Of a stretch of 64,000 bases of DNA, positions 53,281 to 64,000 are shown one piece after another. The number at the start of each line of letters is the position of its first letter. The first letter of the stretch is position 1. The notes under the pieces were generated by a model. That model worked only from the letters and a program-made list of their open reading frames with translations, was not told the DNA's origin and ran no database searches. This stretch comes from Papio anubis (lineage: Eukaryota; Chordata; Mammalia; Primates; Cercopithecidae), in contig NC_044981.1 of assembly GCF_008728515.1 (NCBI RefSeq), positions 112,459,702 through 112,523,701 of the forward strand, written 5' to 3'. Made by a program: the position numbers and the translations under genes.

Positions 53281-53536
53281 CTGGGCATGGTGACTCACAC
53301 CTGTAATTCCAGCACTTTCAGAGGCCAAGGCGGGTAGATTGCTTGAGTTCAGGAGTTCGAGACCAACCTGGGAAACGTGTGGTGAAACCCTGTCTCTGCA
53401 AAAACTACAAAAATTAACCACATGTGGTGGTGTGCACCTGTAGTCCCAGATATTCAGGAGGGCCTGTAGTCTCAGCTACTCAGGAGGCTGAGGTGGGAAG
53501 AGCGCTTGATCCCAGGAGGTCAAAAAGAAAAAGAAT
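53281..53536 (+). mobile_element. Rearranged Alu
   Basis: Left arm intact; the right arm is duplicated around CCTGTAGTCTCAGCTACTCAGG and cut short. Confidence 0.8.
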
Positions 53537-53547
53537 TGAGGACTCCA

Positions 53548-53842
53548 GGCCAGGCGTGGTGGCTCATGCGTATAGTTCCAGCACTTTGGGAGGCACAGGT
53601 GGGAGGGTTACTTGAGGCCAGAAGTTCAAGACGAGCCTGGGCAACATAGCAAAACCCCATCTCTACTAAAAAGAAAATCATCCAGGTGTGGTGGCATGCA
53701 CCTGTGGTCTCAGCTGAGGCAGGGGGATCACCTGAGCCTGATGATGTTGAGGCTGTAGTAAGCTATGATTGTGCCACTGTACTCCAGCCTGGGCAACAGG
53801 GTGACTTTGTTTCCAAAAAATTAAAAGTTAAAAAAAAAAATT
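53548..53842 (+). mobile_element. Alu (older)
   Basis: Dimeric Alu with a degraded right arm and A-rich tail. Confidence 0.85.
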
Positions 53843-53932
53843 GAGTGTCTGTTTGTGTTCATATGGGTTATATCCATGACTATTTACCAACATAGAAATT
53901 AAATTTGAGGATTTTTAAAAACAGAATGCAAG

Positions 53933-54066
53933 CCAGGCTCAGTGGCGTGCACCTGTAGTTCCCGCTACCTGGGAGGCTGAGGAAGTAGGATGCTTGACTC
54001 CCGGAGTTCTAAACTAGCCTGATCAACATAGTGAGACTGGTCTCAATAAACAAACAAACAAAAAAA
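53933..54066 (+). mobile_element. Alu monomer or fragment
   Basis: Right-arm-like Alu sequence with a CAAACAAACAAA tail. Confidence 0.7.
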
Positions 54067-54398
54067 CCCACAAAAATTAGAATACTCAAGAACAAATCCC
54101 ATTAGCTGTCAGAGCGATGACATCATCATACATCACAGAGCACCTGAAAACTTCCTTGTAGACTGGTGAGAGAATGAGAGTAACAAATAGCATCTTAGTA
54201 TCATAAAAAGTCTTCACTTGCAAAACCCCTGAAAGGGTCTTGGAGTGCTCAGATGGCGCTGAGCACAGCTGCACCAGAGAGTCACACGTGCCACTCATTC
54301 ACTTCATTTAGGCCTAAGGACAAAAGTCACCTCCTCAGAAAGCCTCTCCGCTCCCTCACCCTCTCCTCAAGTCATTCTATCCCATTACTACTTGCATG

Positions 54399-54409
54399 TT
54401 TTTCTTTCT

Positions 54410-54457
<48 letters not shown>

Positions 54458-54822
54458 TCCTTCTTTCTTTTTCTTTCTCTTTTTTTCTTTCTTTCTCTTT
54501 CTTTTTTTTTTCTCACTCTCCCTCTCTTTCTTTTTGGAGACAGGAGCTTGCTCTGTTGCCCAGGCTGGAGTGCAGTGGCATAACCACAGTTCACTGCAGC
54601 CTCGACCTCCCAGGCTCAAGTGATCCTCCCACCCCAGTCTCCCGCATTGCTGGAACCATAGGTCTGTGCCACCCAGCCTGGCTAATTTTTTTTTAACTAT
54701 TTGTAGAGACAAGGGTCTCCCTGTGTTACTCAGGCTGGTCTTGAACTCCAGGCTCAAGTGTTTCTTCCACCTTTGCCTCCCAAAGTGCTGGGATTACTGG
54801 TGTGAGCCACGTGCCTGGTTTG
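54399..54822 (-). mobile_element. Alu, minus orientation, with a (TTTC)n-expanded tail
   Basis: (CTTT)n from about 54400 to 54470, then mixed TTTC/TTTT to 54535, followed by a diverged Alu body to CACGTGCCTGG. Confidence 0.9.
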
Positions 54823-56151
54823 CATGGTCTTTATAGAACTTATTACCATCTGAAATTGTTTTCTTGCTTATTTATTTTGTTCCTTCCCACTAGAATGCAA
54901 GCTCCATGGGGACAAAATCCAGATTCTTTTGTTCACATTGGAGCCCGGCATAGTGCCTGACACACAGTGTCAAAGATCTTTAAATGAATGAATAGTATCA
55001 AAGCAGTTGTTCTCCCCATTGCTCTCTATTAGAATCACTCGTAGGGGAGGGGGATTTTTAAATTCCTGCATCCCATTAAACCAGAATCTCAGGGGGTGAA
55101 CCCGAGTCTACCCAGGCATCAGTGTTTTATAAAGTTCCCCAAATGATTCCAATGTGCCCCTGAGAATAAGAACCAATGGTCTAGATTCTTAAATCCTCAC
55201 TGATGGAGAGACTGTTTATTCCTCACTGGGCCAGACATACACAGGATATAAATAAGGGCAACTCTGTCTTGCTAGACAGGCAGCCAGGCCCAAGGGCAAC
55301 TAGATGGAGGAAGCTCTTCAGCTCTCTGTGGGTGAGAACTACCCTTCTTGGTCCCGGGCCATGGATCAAAGAGATGGGATCAGTCGCTTGCACAGACGGC
55401 GCTGGTTATTCTCTCAAACAGGTCTGCATGGCTTGCTGCACTGGGAGCATTTTTCCCCTTACTGTGATGCAGGATTCTGGTGCATTGGAGACTCGCAGGG
55501 AGCGATGATGATTTCAGTGGACAGAGATAGAAATGACGCAGGTCCCCAGATTCCCCTGGGCAAGAAGGAGGCTCACATTGCTGGCCTGGGGGCTGAAGTG
55601 TAGCCAGGAATTGGCACGCCTATGCTCCCACCTGGTCAATGCTTCCCGCACTCAGCAATCACTAGAACTCCCCAGAAAGGCTGGAGTTAGCCACCGTCCA
55701 ACCCAAAGCAGCTCTTAAGGCTAAGATGCCTAGTGGGAATTCCTGATTCCAACAAGAGAAGAAAATTCGCCCAGCACTGTGCCACATGGATGAAATGATC
55801 CCTGATTCTCAGAGGGGAATAATGATTTTCATTGCACAGGGGAAGAAACTGAGGCACCGAGACGGTAGGTGATTTGCCTAGAGTCCGATCAAAGTTAAAA
55901 TCTCAGATTGGCTATGTGACCTTTGAGAAGTCATTTGACCACCAACCCCCAAATCAGCATCCGTGTCTGTCAAATGGGGGAAATAGCACCTACCTCACAG
56001 GGTTGTTTAATGGATGTGAAAGCGCTGAGAGTAAGCATAAAGTTGAGAACCTTCCACAAGTGGCAATTATAGTGTTATTCTCATTGGCTCCCAAATCCTT
56101 TTGCTTCTCAGAGGACAATCGCTTCTATTTCTATGATATGATTTCAAGTTT
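54823..56151. other. Intergenic DNA with a MIR-like piece
   Basis: GGGGAAGAAACTGAGGCACCGAGACGG (about 55841) and following bases are MIR-like. No gene recognised. Confidence 0.45.
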
Positions 56152-56456
56152 TCTTTTTTTTTTTTTTTTTTTTAACAGGCTCTTGCTCTATCACCCAAGC
56201 TGGAGTGCAGTGGTACAATCATGGCTCACTGCAGCCTCGACCTCCCGGGCTCAAGTGATCCTTCCACCTCAGCCTCCCAAGTAGCTGGGACTACAGGTGT
56301 GTAGTCCCACCACACTCAGCTTATTTTTTATTTTTTTGTAGAGATAGGGTCTTGATATGTTGCCTAGGTTGGTCTCGAACTCCCGGGCTCAAGCAATCCT
56401 CCCTGCCTTGGCCTCCCAAAGTACTAGGATTGCAGATGTGAGCCAACGCGCCCTGC
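56152..56456 (-). mobile_element. Alu, minus orientation
   Basis: Poly-T start and a dimeric body with an older-subfamily appearance. Confidence 0.88.
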
Positions 56457-57240
56457 CCTGATTTCAAGCTCTTTTACGTGCAGTAGCCCATTTCATTTTT
56501 GAAGCAGCTCTGCGAAGTTGAAACTTTCGCCTACCTGCCCTCTTTGTTTGATGAAGACCCTAGGGTCTAGAGAGGCGAAGTCACATGCGCAGGTCCCACT
56601 GAGGTGGCAGAGCTGGGTCAGAAACCCAGATGTCCCAACTCCCTGCCCAGGACCTTCACCACACAGCAGCAGCCATGGAGGGCTGTAGCTTACCTTGGCC
56701 TCAAGGAGAGGTTACACCCTGGGTTCTGTGGGAAGGAGGTACCTGGCAGAGGAGGAAATGGGCCTCAGCCCCAAGTCCTCCCCCAGGGGGAGGATAAAAC
56801 CTATAATTAATTAAGCACCTCCTGGGTGCTGGGCTTCATCCTCTGTGGTTTGAATGAATTAGTTCATTTCATTTTCAAAATAGCTCAGTGCCTCAGGTCT
56901 TCTAATCCTCTTCTCACAGGTGAGAGAGGTAAAACACAAGGCCCACATCCTAGGTGGTGGAGCCAGGATTATGCCAAAGCTCACAATCTTTCTAGGATAC
57001 TGTGACTTTACCGGAGGCCATGGCTACCAGCAGCCAGCCAGCTCTGCCAGAGACCACTGCCACCCCTTGCACCATCCCACTGGGTAGAGCAGGGCCCACC
57101 TTCTCCATGCCAGGCAGCTGCAAAGGCCCCCGCACCATTTCTACCACTTGGTTCAATTCCCAGATGGGGCTGAGCCCCTTACCGAGCTGGTAGGTGTATA
57201 AGAATGAATAAGAAAAAATAAAGTCTCCTGCAGCAGCTGG
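56457..57240. other. Intergenic DNA with MIR-like pieces
   Basis: MIR-like blocks at about 56540-56640 and 56805-56980; nothing coding recognised. Confidence 0.45.
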
Positions 57241-57269
57241 ATTTACGTTAAAAAAAAAAAAAAAAAAAA

Positions 57270-57557
57270 TAGGCTGAGTGTGGTGACTCATGTCTATAAT
57301 CCCAGCACTTTGGGAGGCCAAGGTGGGCAGATCTCTTTTATTTATTTATTTAAGAGATGGGGTCTCACTATGTTGCCCTGGCTGGTCTCAAACTCCTGGG
57401 CTTAAGTGATCTGCCCGCCTCGGTCTCCCAAATTGCTGGGATTACAGGTGTGAGCCACCGCACCCAGCCCGGGTGGATCTCTTGAGTCCAGGAGTTCAGA
57501 CCAGCCTGGACAACATGGTGAAATCTTGTCTCTCTTTTAAAAAAAAAAATTAAAAAA
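57270..57557 (+). mobile_element. Alu interrupted by a second Alu fragment
   Basis: The left part (57270-57333) and remainder (57471-57557) of a plus-strand Alu flank a minus-strand Alu arm (57340-57470). GATCTCTT occurs on both sides as the duplication. Confidence 0.85.
57340..57470 (-). mobile_element. Nested Alu arm, minus orientation
   Basis: Runs from (TTTA)n-AGAGATGGGGTCTCAC to GTGAGCCACCGCACCCAGCC inside the plus-strand Alu. Confidence 0.85.
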
Positions 57558-58921
57558 ATAAGTGGTAAAGAGAATTGCAAGCACTGTGCTGAGAAAGGAA
57601 GGGTGATTTCCATCTAGGGGTGTAAAATGAGATACCACAGAGGAGTTGGTGTCTGAGTTGGGCTTGGAAAAATAAGAAAGTAGGTCTCCTTTCCCATAGC
57701 AGGAAACAATGTCTTGCCTTTGAGGTGGAGGTGGGAGTTAGGGGATGTTTTCTCTAGCAAAGACCCCAGCTCCTCCATAAAAGCAGGCAGCTTCCTCCAA
57801 GCAAGCGCATTGACTAGAAATATTTTCTAGAAAATGATAAGAAGGGGCCACGAGCAGCTGCAGATGACTTAGTGAGTTGGGATTGGCAGGCACCTCCTTA
57901 GGGCCTGTAGAGATAATGTCACATAATAGGGATTGGCTGTTGCCAGAAGAGTGGATAACAGGGAGCCTTTGGGAGGGGGACAAGGCCAAATTTCTCAATG
58001 ACAGGTAACTAACCTGCTCCGCAAAGGCTCAAACTTAAACTTGGAGAAGAAAGGGTCTGTCCACAGTGCTGGGGCAGCTACAACCAGTAGGACCCACAGA
58101 GAAGCTGGGCAGAACTGGCAACATAATTTGCAGGGCCCAGTGCAAAAGGAAAATTGGTACAAAAATCTATTCAAAAACTGTTCAGAATTTTGAGAGTGAC
58201 AGCAGAGCACGAAACGCACCTTGGGAACCCTTGTAAGCGTAGGTCACAGGCTCATGAAGCCAGCCCTGAAGTGTGGGCTAGGGAGAGCAAGCAAGGGATA
58301 AGGCCACAGGAAGAGCGGCCACAGGAGCCTTCTGACCTAATGGTCTGATCAAAATGAAGAGAACCCATAAACACAGGTGGGTAATCCTGAGACACAGCCA
58401 GGGCCACACTCAGCCTTTCCTAGATGTACCACTGAGGCCTTTGTAGCTCTCCCTACCACTCAGTCCACCCCAGCCAACCAGCATTCTCCAAGGGTCCAGG
58501 TCTCGCCGTATTTGGCAGAGAGAAGGCATTTAAATTTCACCTCTCTATGTTGGGGGAGCTCTAAATGCTGGGAAAAGATGTCAAGCCTGGAGACCATCTG
58601 GGGAAAAGGCCTCCGGAGCTGTTTCTTTAATTTAGAGAACTGACAACTGAGGGTGGGGGCCTTTGGCAAGTACAAAGGGTGATGGCCCAGAAAAGAATCA
58701 AAGTATTGACAACAGGCTCCACTGGCACTGGCCTCCTGTCCCCCGCCCTGGGGTTCATGTGGCTGGGAAGCCTGATGTCTCTGTTTCAATTGTGGGATCA
58801 AAACTGGCTTTCAGAGCAACATAAACCAGGGGTAATTTTTAGCACAGACATAACTTTCTAGTTCCTTTTCCCTACCCCTCATTTTTCAGTTGCCTTTAAA
58901 GAGGCCACAGAGAACTGAAAA

Positions 58922-58970
58922 ACAAATCAAAAGTTTAAAGAGACAAATGCAAAAATGCAAACTGGGTAAG
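58922..58970 (+). repeat. Short direct duplication, copy A
   Basis: CAAATCAAAAGTTTAAAGAG, then AAATGCAAAAATGCAAACTGG, matching 59990-60037. Confidence 0.7.
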
Positions 58971-59989
58971 TTGCTCTCTCCATCCACTGCATTCCCCACA
59001 CATCCTTCACAATAGCCCTTCTCATCAAGGGCTTGCAGATCTGCCTGGCCTACTAGATCATGGACTTCTTTGATTTATCTCTGTATTGCTAATGATGAGT
59101 TCTGTGCTGGGCACACAGGGAGGCCTCAGAATGAATGGATATGGATGCGACAGGCTCTAAAGCCCCATATACATAGGTTATGACCATCCCACCCAAACAG
59201 CATGGAGGGGCAGGGAGAGCAATGCTGCTGAGGTACCTGTTGGACTTGAGGACTGTCAACAAAAAGGGAAGGAGAGGTGCAGTGAGGACATTATGAAGGT
59301 GTTTCTTCCCCAGAGAAGGGCCGTCTTTGTGGCTACTCTACCCAGCCATCGATCTCTGTGCTAACTGCTGCTTTTTCTCAGGATGAAGGCTCTTTCTTAA
59401 GGAATGGCCCTGCAACAGAATGAAGGTTACTTATTAAGGGTGCAGATATCTGGCCCCTCCCCATACATACTAGATCGGAATCTCTGGGCTGGGGCCCTAT
59501 AGTCTCGGAAAAATGACTTTCCTTTGCTCTATGTGGAAACCAAGAAGAAGCCTTCCAGGAAGGATGGGGAGGAGGAGAGTGCCTGGAAAGGGTACCCCTG
59601 TCATTCCTTCAGAAGCACTGGCTTTCCCCTACCAGGCCCTGGCATCAAGGGCGAAAGTGTAAGACTCTGGTGAACCATGCCAGGATTTGCTCCAACCCTC
59701 TTGGTTATGGGATCAGAAGGGAGGGTAACTGGCAAGGTTGCGACTGTCCTGGAAGAGGCTTGGATACTTCATGTGTCACTGCCAAGTCGGATGGGGGTAG
59801 CTCTGCACTGCAGGATCCATGTCCTGTGCAGGGCTGGGTATCAGAAAACCTCACTCTTGTTACAGCTGAGTAGATGTTAGACATGCTCTTGCCTTCCGTG
59901 GCAGAGAGGGATCAGTGGTGTGGGGGAAAGCACCTTGCACCAGAACCAAGCAAGCCCTGGTGCAAATTCTGGCAATAACACTGACAAAT

Positions 59990-60037
59990 CAAATCAAAAG
60001 TTTAAAGAGGCATGTGCAAAAATGGAAACTGGGTAAG
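59990..60037 (+). repeat. Short direct duplication, copy B
   Basis: The same order of blocks as 58922-58970, with a handful of substitutions. Confidence 0.7.
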
Positions 60038-61344
60038 GGGACAGAGCCACCAGCTGGACAAAACGTGCCTGGAAAACAGCATCCTCTGCTTGGCAGTGGC
60101 CAGGAATTTATAGTTGAGTTTTGCAGATGTTTCTTCACGTTACGAGCATTTAGAAAACTTACCAGGTCTCTGTCTCAGTCTCCTCATCTACCTGATGGAA
60201 GTAAGTATACTTGTTTCAATACTTGTTGAGGGTTTAAAAAGATATTAAAGAGCCTAGCACAGAGCTATACACTTAGTGAGTGACTAATAAAGCTTAAGGG
60301 AATTTCAATCCCTTAAATGCTGATAAATGTACCAAAAGCCTCACTACTCCTCTCACTTAAACCTTACAACCCTGTAAGGACATATCATCACTTGTACTAT
60401 ACAGATGAGAAAATAGACTTAGGGGAAATTATTTGCCCAAGTAATGGCTAGCTAAAGGCTGAGCTGAGACTTGAACCCAGGTCTAGGTTCTCTCCTTCCC
60501 CTTATCCCCAAACCTGCTCCCTGAAATGTGCACTCTCCCTCCCTTCTCACAGGGAAATGGAATTATAAATGATCCAATGTTTGAGCAGGTTGGGAAGGTA
60601 CCTGGCTTCTCATCCCAATTAAAGTCAGATGTAATACAATCCCCATAGAGCCTGGGCTCTCCGTGGGCAGGCAGGAGTCCTTCTCTTTAGGGCCCAGGCA
60701 ACCCAGCAGCTTGAGACAACCCTTTCTCTGAGAGAAGAATCTGAAGGTCAGTTTCTAGATGTGGATGGGGAGGGACAGGATAGAGGGAAACCAAAACTCT
60801 TCATTTCATCCCAAGACTGTCTTACACAGACAGAGCAAGAGGTTCTGACCCAGCTGAGGAGAAACAGAGAACAAAACTCACATTGATGTCTTCATTCATA
60901 AGCCAGTGGCATACATAAAGGAGGAGCACCAGAAGTATTCCCATTGTGGTGACGCTCCCTGAATTAGTTATCAATTTAATGATTCCAGTAAAAATACTGA
61001 CAATTTTTTTTTGTTGTTGGAAGGTGGTGGGATTAGCTAAATGGAAAATTCCAGGGGATCGGGGGAAAGCCTAATGAACAAGAGTGGGAGTGCAGGGGGG
61101 TTGCTATTATAAAATCAATAGGTATTAAGACTTTGGAAACAAATGTTTACCCTAAGGGGCTATTTAAGTAAATTATGGTTTACCCACACAACAGAAATCT
61201 GTGCAACTGTTTTTAAAAAAAAAAATGTAAGGAAGCTCTTTATATAGAATGAACTCCAGTAAGTAGGAAAGAACAAGGTGCAAAAGTGGGTATATGGTAT
61301 GTTACCATTCATATAAAACGAAGGAAGATTTCTTTGTTGTAGTG

Positions 61345-61860
61345 ATTATCTATTGCTGTGGAACAAATGGCCCCCAAACTCAGTGATTTGGAACATTTAT
61401 TATCCCAGTGTACATGGATCAGGAATCTGGGCAGTGCTTGGCTGGCCGCCTTTGGCTGGGATCTTCAAGAGCTGTAGTCAAGCTGTCAGCTGCAGCTGTG
61501 CACCCATCAGAAGGTTCAGCTGGGAGGGAGGATCTGTTTCCAAGTTCACTCATATGGTTGTCGGCAGGCAATGGTCTCTCACATGAGTCTCTCCACAGGG
61601 CTGCCTCACAGCATCACAGCTGCCTTTCCCCAGGATGGCTGATCCCAGAGAGAGAGAGCACCCAAGATGGAAGCTGCAGTCTTTTTTACCTATTTCAGAA
61701 GTGACATCCAACACTTGTGTAGTATTCTATTCATGAGAAGTATATCTGTAAGTCCAGCCCGTGTGGAAGGGGAGGGGAGTACACAGGGGCATGAACACCA
61801 CAGGTCGGAGCACTGGGGGCTGCCTTTGAGGACACCTGCCCACCACACTCACACAGGCAA
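61345..61860 (+). repeat. Old LTR-like interspersed repeat
   Basis: GTGATTATCTATTGCTGTGGAACAAATG at the start, GGATCAGGAATCTGGGCAG, and an end with CTGCCCACCACAC are typical of an ancient LTR repeat. Name not determined. Confidence 0.5.
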
Positions 61861-61967
61861 GTCGTATTTCTGGAAGGATACACAAGAAACATCCAATATG
61901 GGTTGCTTTCAGGGAAGGGAATTGGGAAACTGGGGGAGAAGACTTTTTAACTGAATATACCATTGTT

Positions 61968-62571
61968 CTTTTAGAGACAGGGCCTCACTCTGTTGCCCAG
62001 GCTAGGGTGAAGTGGTGTGATCATGGTTCACTGTAACCTCAAACTCCTGGGCTCAAGTGATCCTCCCGCCTCAGCCTCTCAAATAGCTAGGACTATAGGC
62101 ACACACCACCACACATGACTCTTTTATTTATTTATTTTGTATTATTTTATTTATTTATTTATTTAAGACAGTCTCACTCTGTCACCCAGGCTAAAGTGCA
62201 GTGGCATGATCTCGGCTCACTGCAACCTCCACCTCCCAGGTTCAAGCAATTCTCCTGCCTTAGCCTCCTTAGCAGATGGGACTAAAGGTGTGTGCCACCA
62301 TACCCAGCTAATTTTTGTGTTTTTAGTAGAGACAGGGTTTCACCATGTTGGCCAGGATGGTCTCAATCTCTTGACCTCATGATCTGCCAGCCTGGGCCTC
62401 CCAAAGTGCTGAGATTACAGGTATGAGTCACCACGCCCAGCCCTCTTTTATTTTTTTGTAGAGACAGAGTCTCACCATGTTGCTCAGGCTGGTCTAAACT
62501 CCTGACCTCAAGCCACCCTCCCACCTCGCCCTCCCAAAGTGCTGGGATAAGCCATTGTGCCCAGTCTAAAT
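61968..62571 (-). mobile_element. Alu interrupted by a second Alu
   Basis: Outer minus-strand Alu in two parts (61968-62119 and 62454-62571) around a nested minus-strand Alu; CTCTTTTATTT is duplicated at the junctions. Confidence 0.88.
62130..62442 (-). mobile_element. Nested Alu, minus orientation
   Basis: (TTTA)n tail then a full Alu body, flanked by CTCTTTTATTT at 62119-62129 and 62443-62453. Confidence 0.9.
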
Positions 62572-62629
62572 ATGCTCTTGCATACCTTTTTTATAATATT
62601 GATGTATCACTTACTCAAAAAATAAAGCA

Positions 62630-62930
62630 GGCCGGGTGCGGCGTGCAGTAGCTCACACCTGTAATCCCAGCATTTTGGGAGGCGGAAGCAGGCAGATCAC
62701 TTGAGGTCAGGAGTTCAAGACCAGCTTGGCCAACATAATGAGACCTTGTCTCTACTAAAAATATAAAAATTAGCCGGGCATGGTGGTAGTCACCTGTAAT
62801 TGCAGCTACTTAGGAGGCTGAGACAGGAGAATCACATGAACCTAGGAGGCACAGATTGCAGTGAGCTAAGATTGCGCCTCTGCGCTCCAGCCTTGGTGAC
62901 AGAGTGAGACTCCATCTCAAAAAAATAAAC
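62630..62930 (+). mobile_element. Alu (S-like)
   Basis: Full-length Alu with a small internal GCGTGCAGTA insertion near its start. Confidence 0.9.
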
Positions 62931-62944
62931 AAAAAGGATTTTAA

Positions 62945-63240
62945 GGCCGGGCGCGGTGGCTCAAGCCTGTAATCCCAGCACTTTGGGAGGCTGTGACGGG
63001 TGGATCACGAGGTCAGGAGATCGAGACCATCCTGGTGAACACAGTGAAACCCCGTCTCTACTAAAACTACAAAAAACTAGCGAGGGCGAGGTGGCGGGCG
63101 CCTGTAGTCCCAGCTACTCGGGAGGCTGAGGCCGGAGAATGGCGTGAACCCGGGAGGCGGAGCTTGCAGTGAGCTGAGATCCGGCCACTGCACTCCAGCC
63201 TGGGCGACAGAGCAAGACTCCATCTCAAAAAAAAAAAAAA
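62945..63240 (+). mobile_element. Young AluY with Old World monkey-type variants
   Basis: Low divergence and a perfect TSD AAAAAGGATTTTAA (62931-62944, 63241-63254). CTCAAGCCTGTAATCC, GAGGCCGGAGAATGG and GAGATCCGGCCACTGCAC are variants I associate with cercopithecoid AluYR subfamilies. It landed in the tail of the preceding Alu. Confidence 0.9.
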
Positions 63241-63430
63241 AAAAAGGATTTTAAATTTAAAAAGAACAGTGAAAAGGATGACATTTTAACAGACAAAAAG
63301 CTAAGAGGGAACAAAATAAAAAGAATAACAATTATACTTAAATACTATATAGTTATTACTGAGCACTATAAACTTGTTTCTACTTAGCCATTTCTTGTTT
63401 CTATGAGGGAAGTTTAAAAATCTCTTTATT

Positions 63431-63734
63431 GGCCAGGTGAGGTGGCTCACACCTATAATCCTAGCACTTTGGGAGGCCAAGGTGGGTGGATCACACGGTC
63501 AAGAGATTGAGACCATCTGGCTAACATGGTGAAACCCCGTCTGTACTAAAAATACAAAAAATTAGCCAGGCGTGGTGGCAGACACCTGTAGTCCCAACTA
63601 CTGGGGAGGCTGAGGCAGGAGAATGGTATGAACCCGGGAGGCGGAGTTTGCAGTGAGCCAAGATCGCGCCACTGCACTCCAGCCTGGGTGACAGAGCAAG
63701 ACTTCATCTCAAATAAATAAATAAATAAATAAAC
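63431..63734 (+). mobile_element. AluY-like with (AAAT)n tail
   Basis: Full-length Alu and (AAATA)n tail with TSD CTCTTTATT (63422-63430, 63735-63743). Confidence 0.92.
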
Positions 63735-63743
63735 CTCTTTATT

Positions 63744-64000
63744 ATACATACATACACATAAGCAAGCAACTCCCATTTGTAGAGCAAAATACAAACGCTT
63801 GAGCTGGGATTCACAATCCTCTTCGCAATTTGGTTCCAGTCCACCCTTCCTGACCCATTTCCTGCCATCCTTCCATCCTTCTATGAACTCGTTATCTGCG
63901 ATACTGCACTATTATTTGCCAGTTCTGGAGGGTAAAGGCAACAAGCACAATGTCTGGCATGCAGCAAACTTTCATCCAGTGTTGGCTTCCATTCTACCTC
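63744..64000. other. Intergenic end of the window
   Basis: No gene or clear repeat recognised. Confidence 0.4.

Larger units (their letters stand above)
57558..61340. other. Intergenic DNA with a short direct repeat and a MIR-like piece
   Basis: No gene recognised. MIR-like sequence at about 60340-60480; the 45-50 bp direct repeat is listed separately. Confidence 0.4.

Noticed and set aside
54253..54757. Open frames of 126-147 codons rich in Phe/Ser or Lys/Glu
   Set aside because: Translations of the (CTTT)n tract and the adjoining Alu.

Overview
This is nuclear DNA of a primate, most likely an Old World monkey such as a macaque or baboon. It is dense in Alu and L1 copies and contains a betaretrovirus-like provirus closest to the HERV-K(HML-2) group. 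One Alu (62,945-63,240) carries sequence variants I associate with the Old World monkey AluYR lineage. The locus is the RAET1/ULBP cluster of NKG2D ligands, the MHC class I-like stress ligands encoded on human chromosome 6q25. No bacterial-type genes, tRNAs, rRNAs or CRISPR arrays were seen.

Left part (1-24 kb): a decayed, rearranged set of ULBP-type gene pieces. A plus-strand ULBP1-like pseudogene has a degenerate signal-peptide exon near 0.9 kb, an alpha1 exon at 8,855-9,118 and an alpha2 exon at 9,357-9,608. It has no recognisable last exon. A minus-strand ULBP-type pseudogene keeps an alpha2 exon (23,302-23,043) and a C-terminal exon (22,252-22,023). Three copies of one upstream segment, each with an interferon-response-element-like motif, lie near 0.4, 21.6 and 23.5 kb. 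A class II ERV fragment (about 2.64-6.11 kb) interrupts a segment whose uninterrupted paralogue lies at 13.46-13.76 kb. Two L1 3' ends sit side by side at 14.2-15.8 kb.

Centre (31-43.4 kb): RAET1E (ULBP4) on the plus strand is the only gene that looks intact. It has a signal exon, alpha1, alpha2 and transmembrane exons with an open frame of 241 codons. A 9.5 kb provirus with LTRs at both ends and a 6-bp target duplication (ACGTCA/ACATCA) sits in the last coding exon. Codon 241 and the stop are formed at the host/LTR junction, and the 17 codons for the original cytoplasmic tail are stranded at 43,324-43,377. The provirus keeps gag, pro, pol and env in order, but all four are broken.

Right part (43.4-64 kb): mostly intergenic DNA with Alu, MIR, L2-like and simple repeats. 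It also holds a fragmentary PAQR7-derived pseudogene (44.24-44.67 kb) and two pairs of short direct duplications.

The main biological point is that an ERV has rewritten the C-terminus of an NK-cell ligand. The hydrophobic segment of RAET1E now ends the protein, which may change how it is anchored. The sense-oriented 5' LTR supplies a stop codon and a polyadenylation signal.
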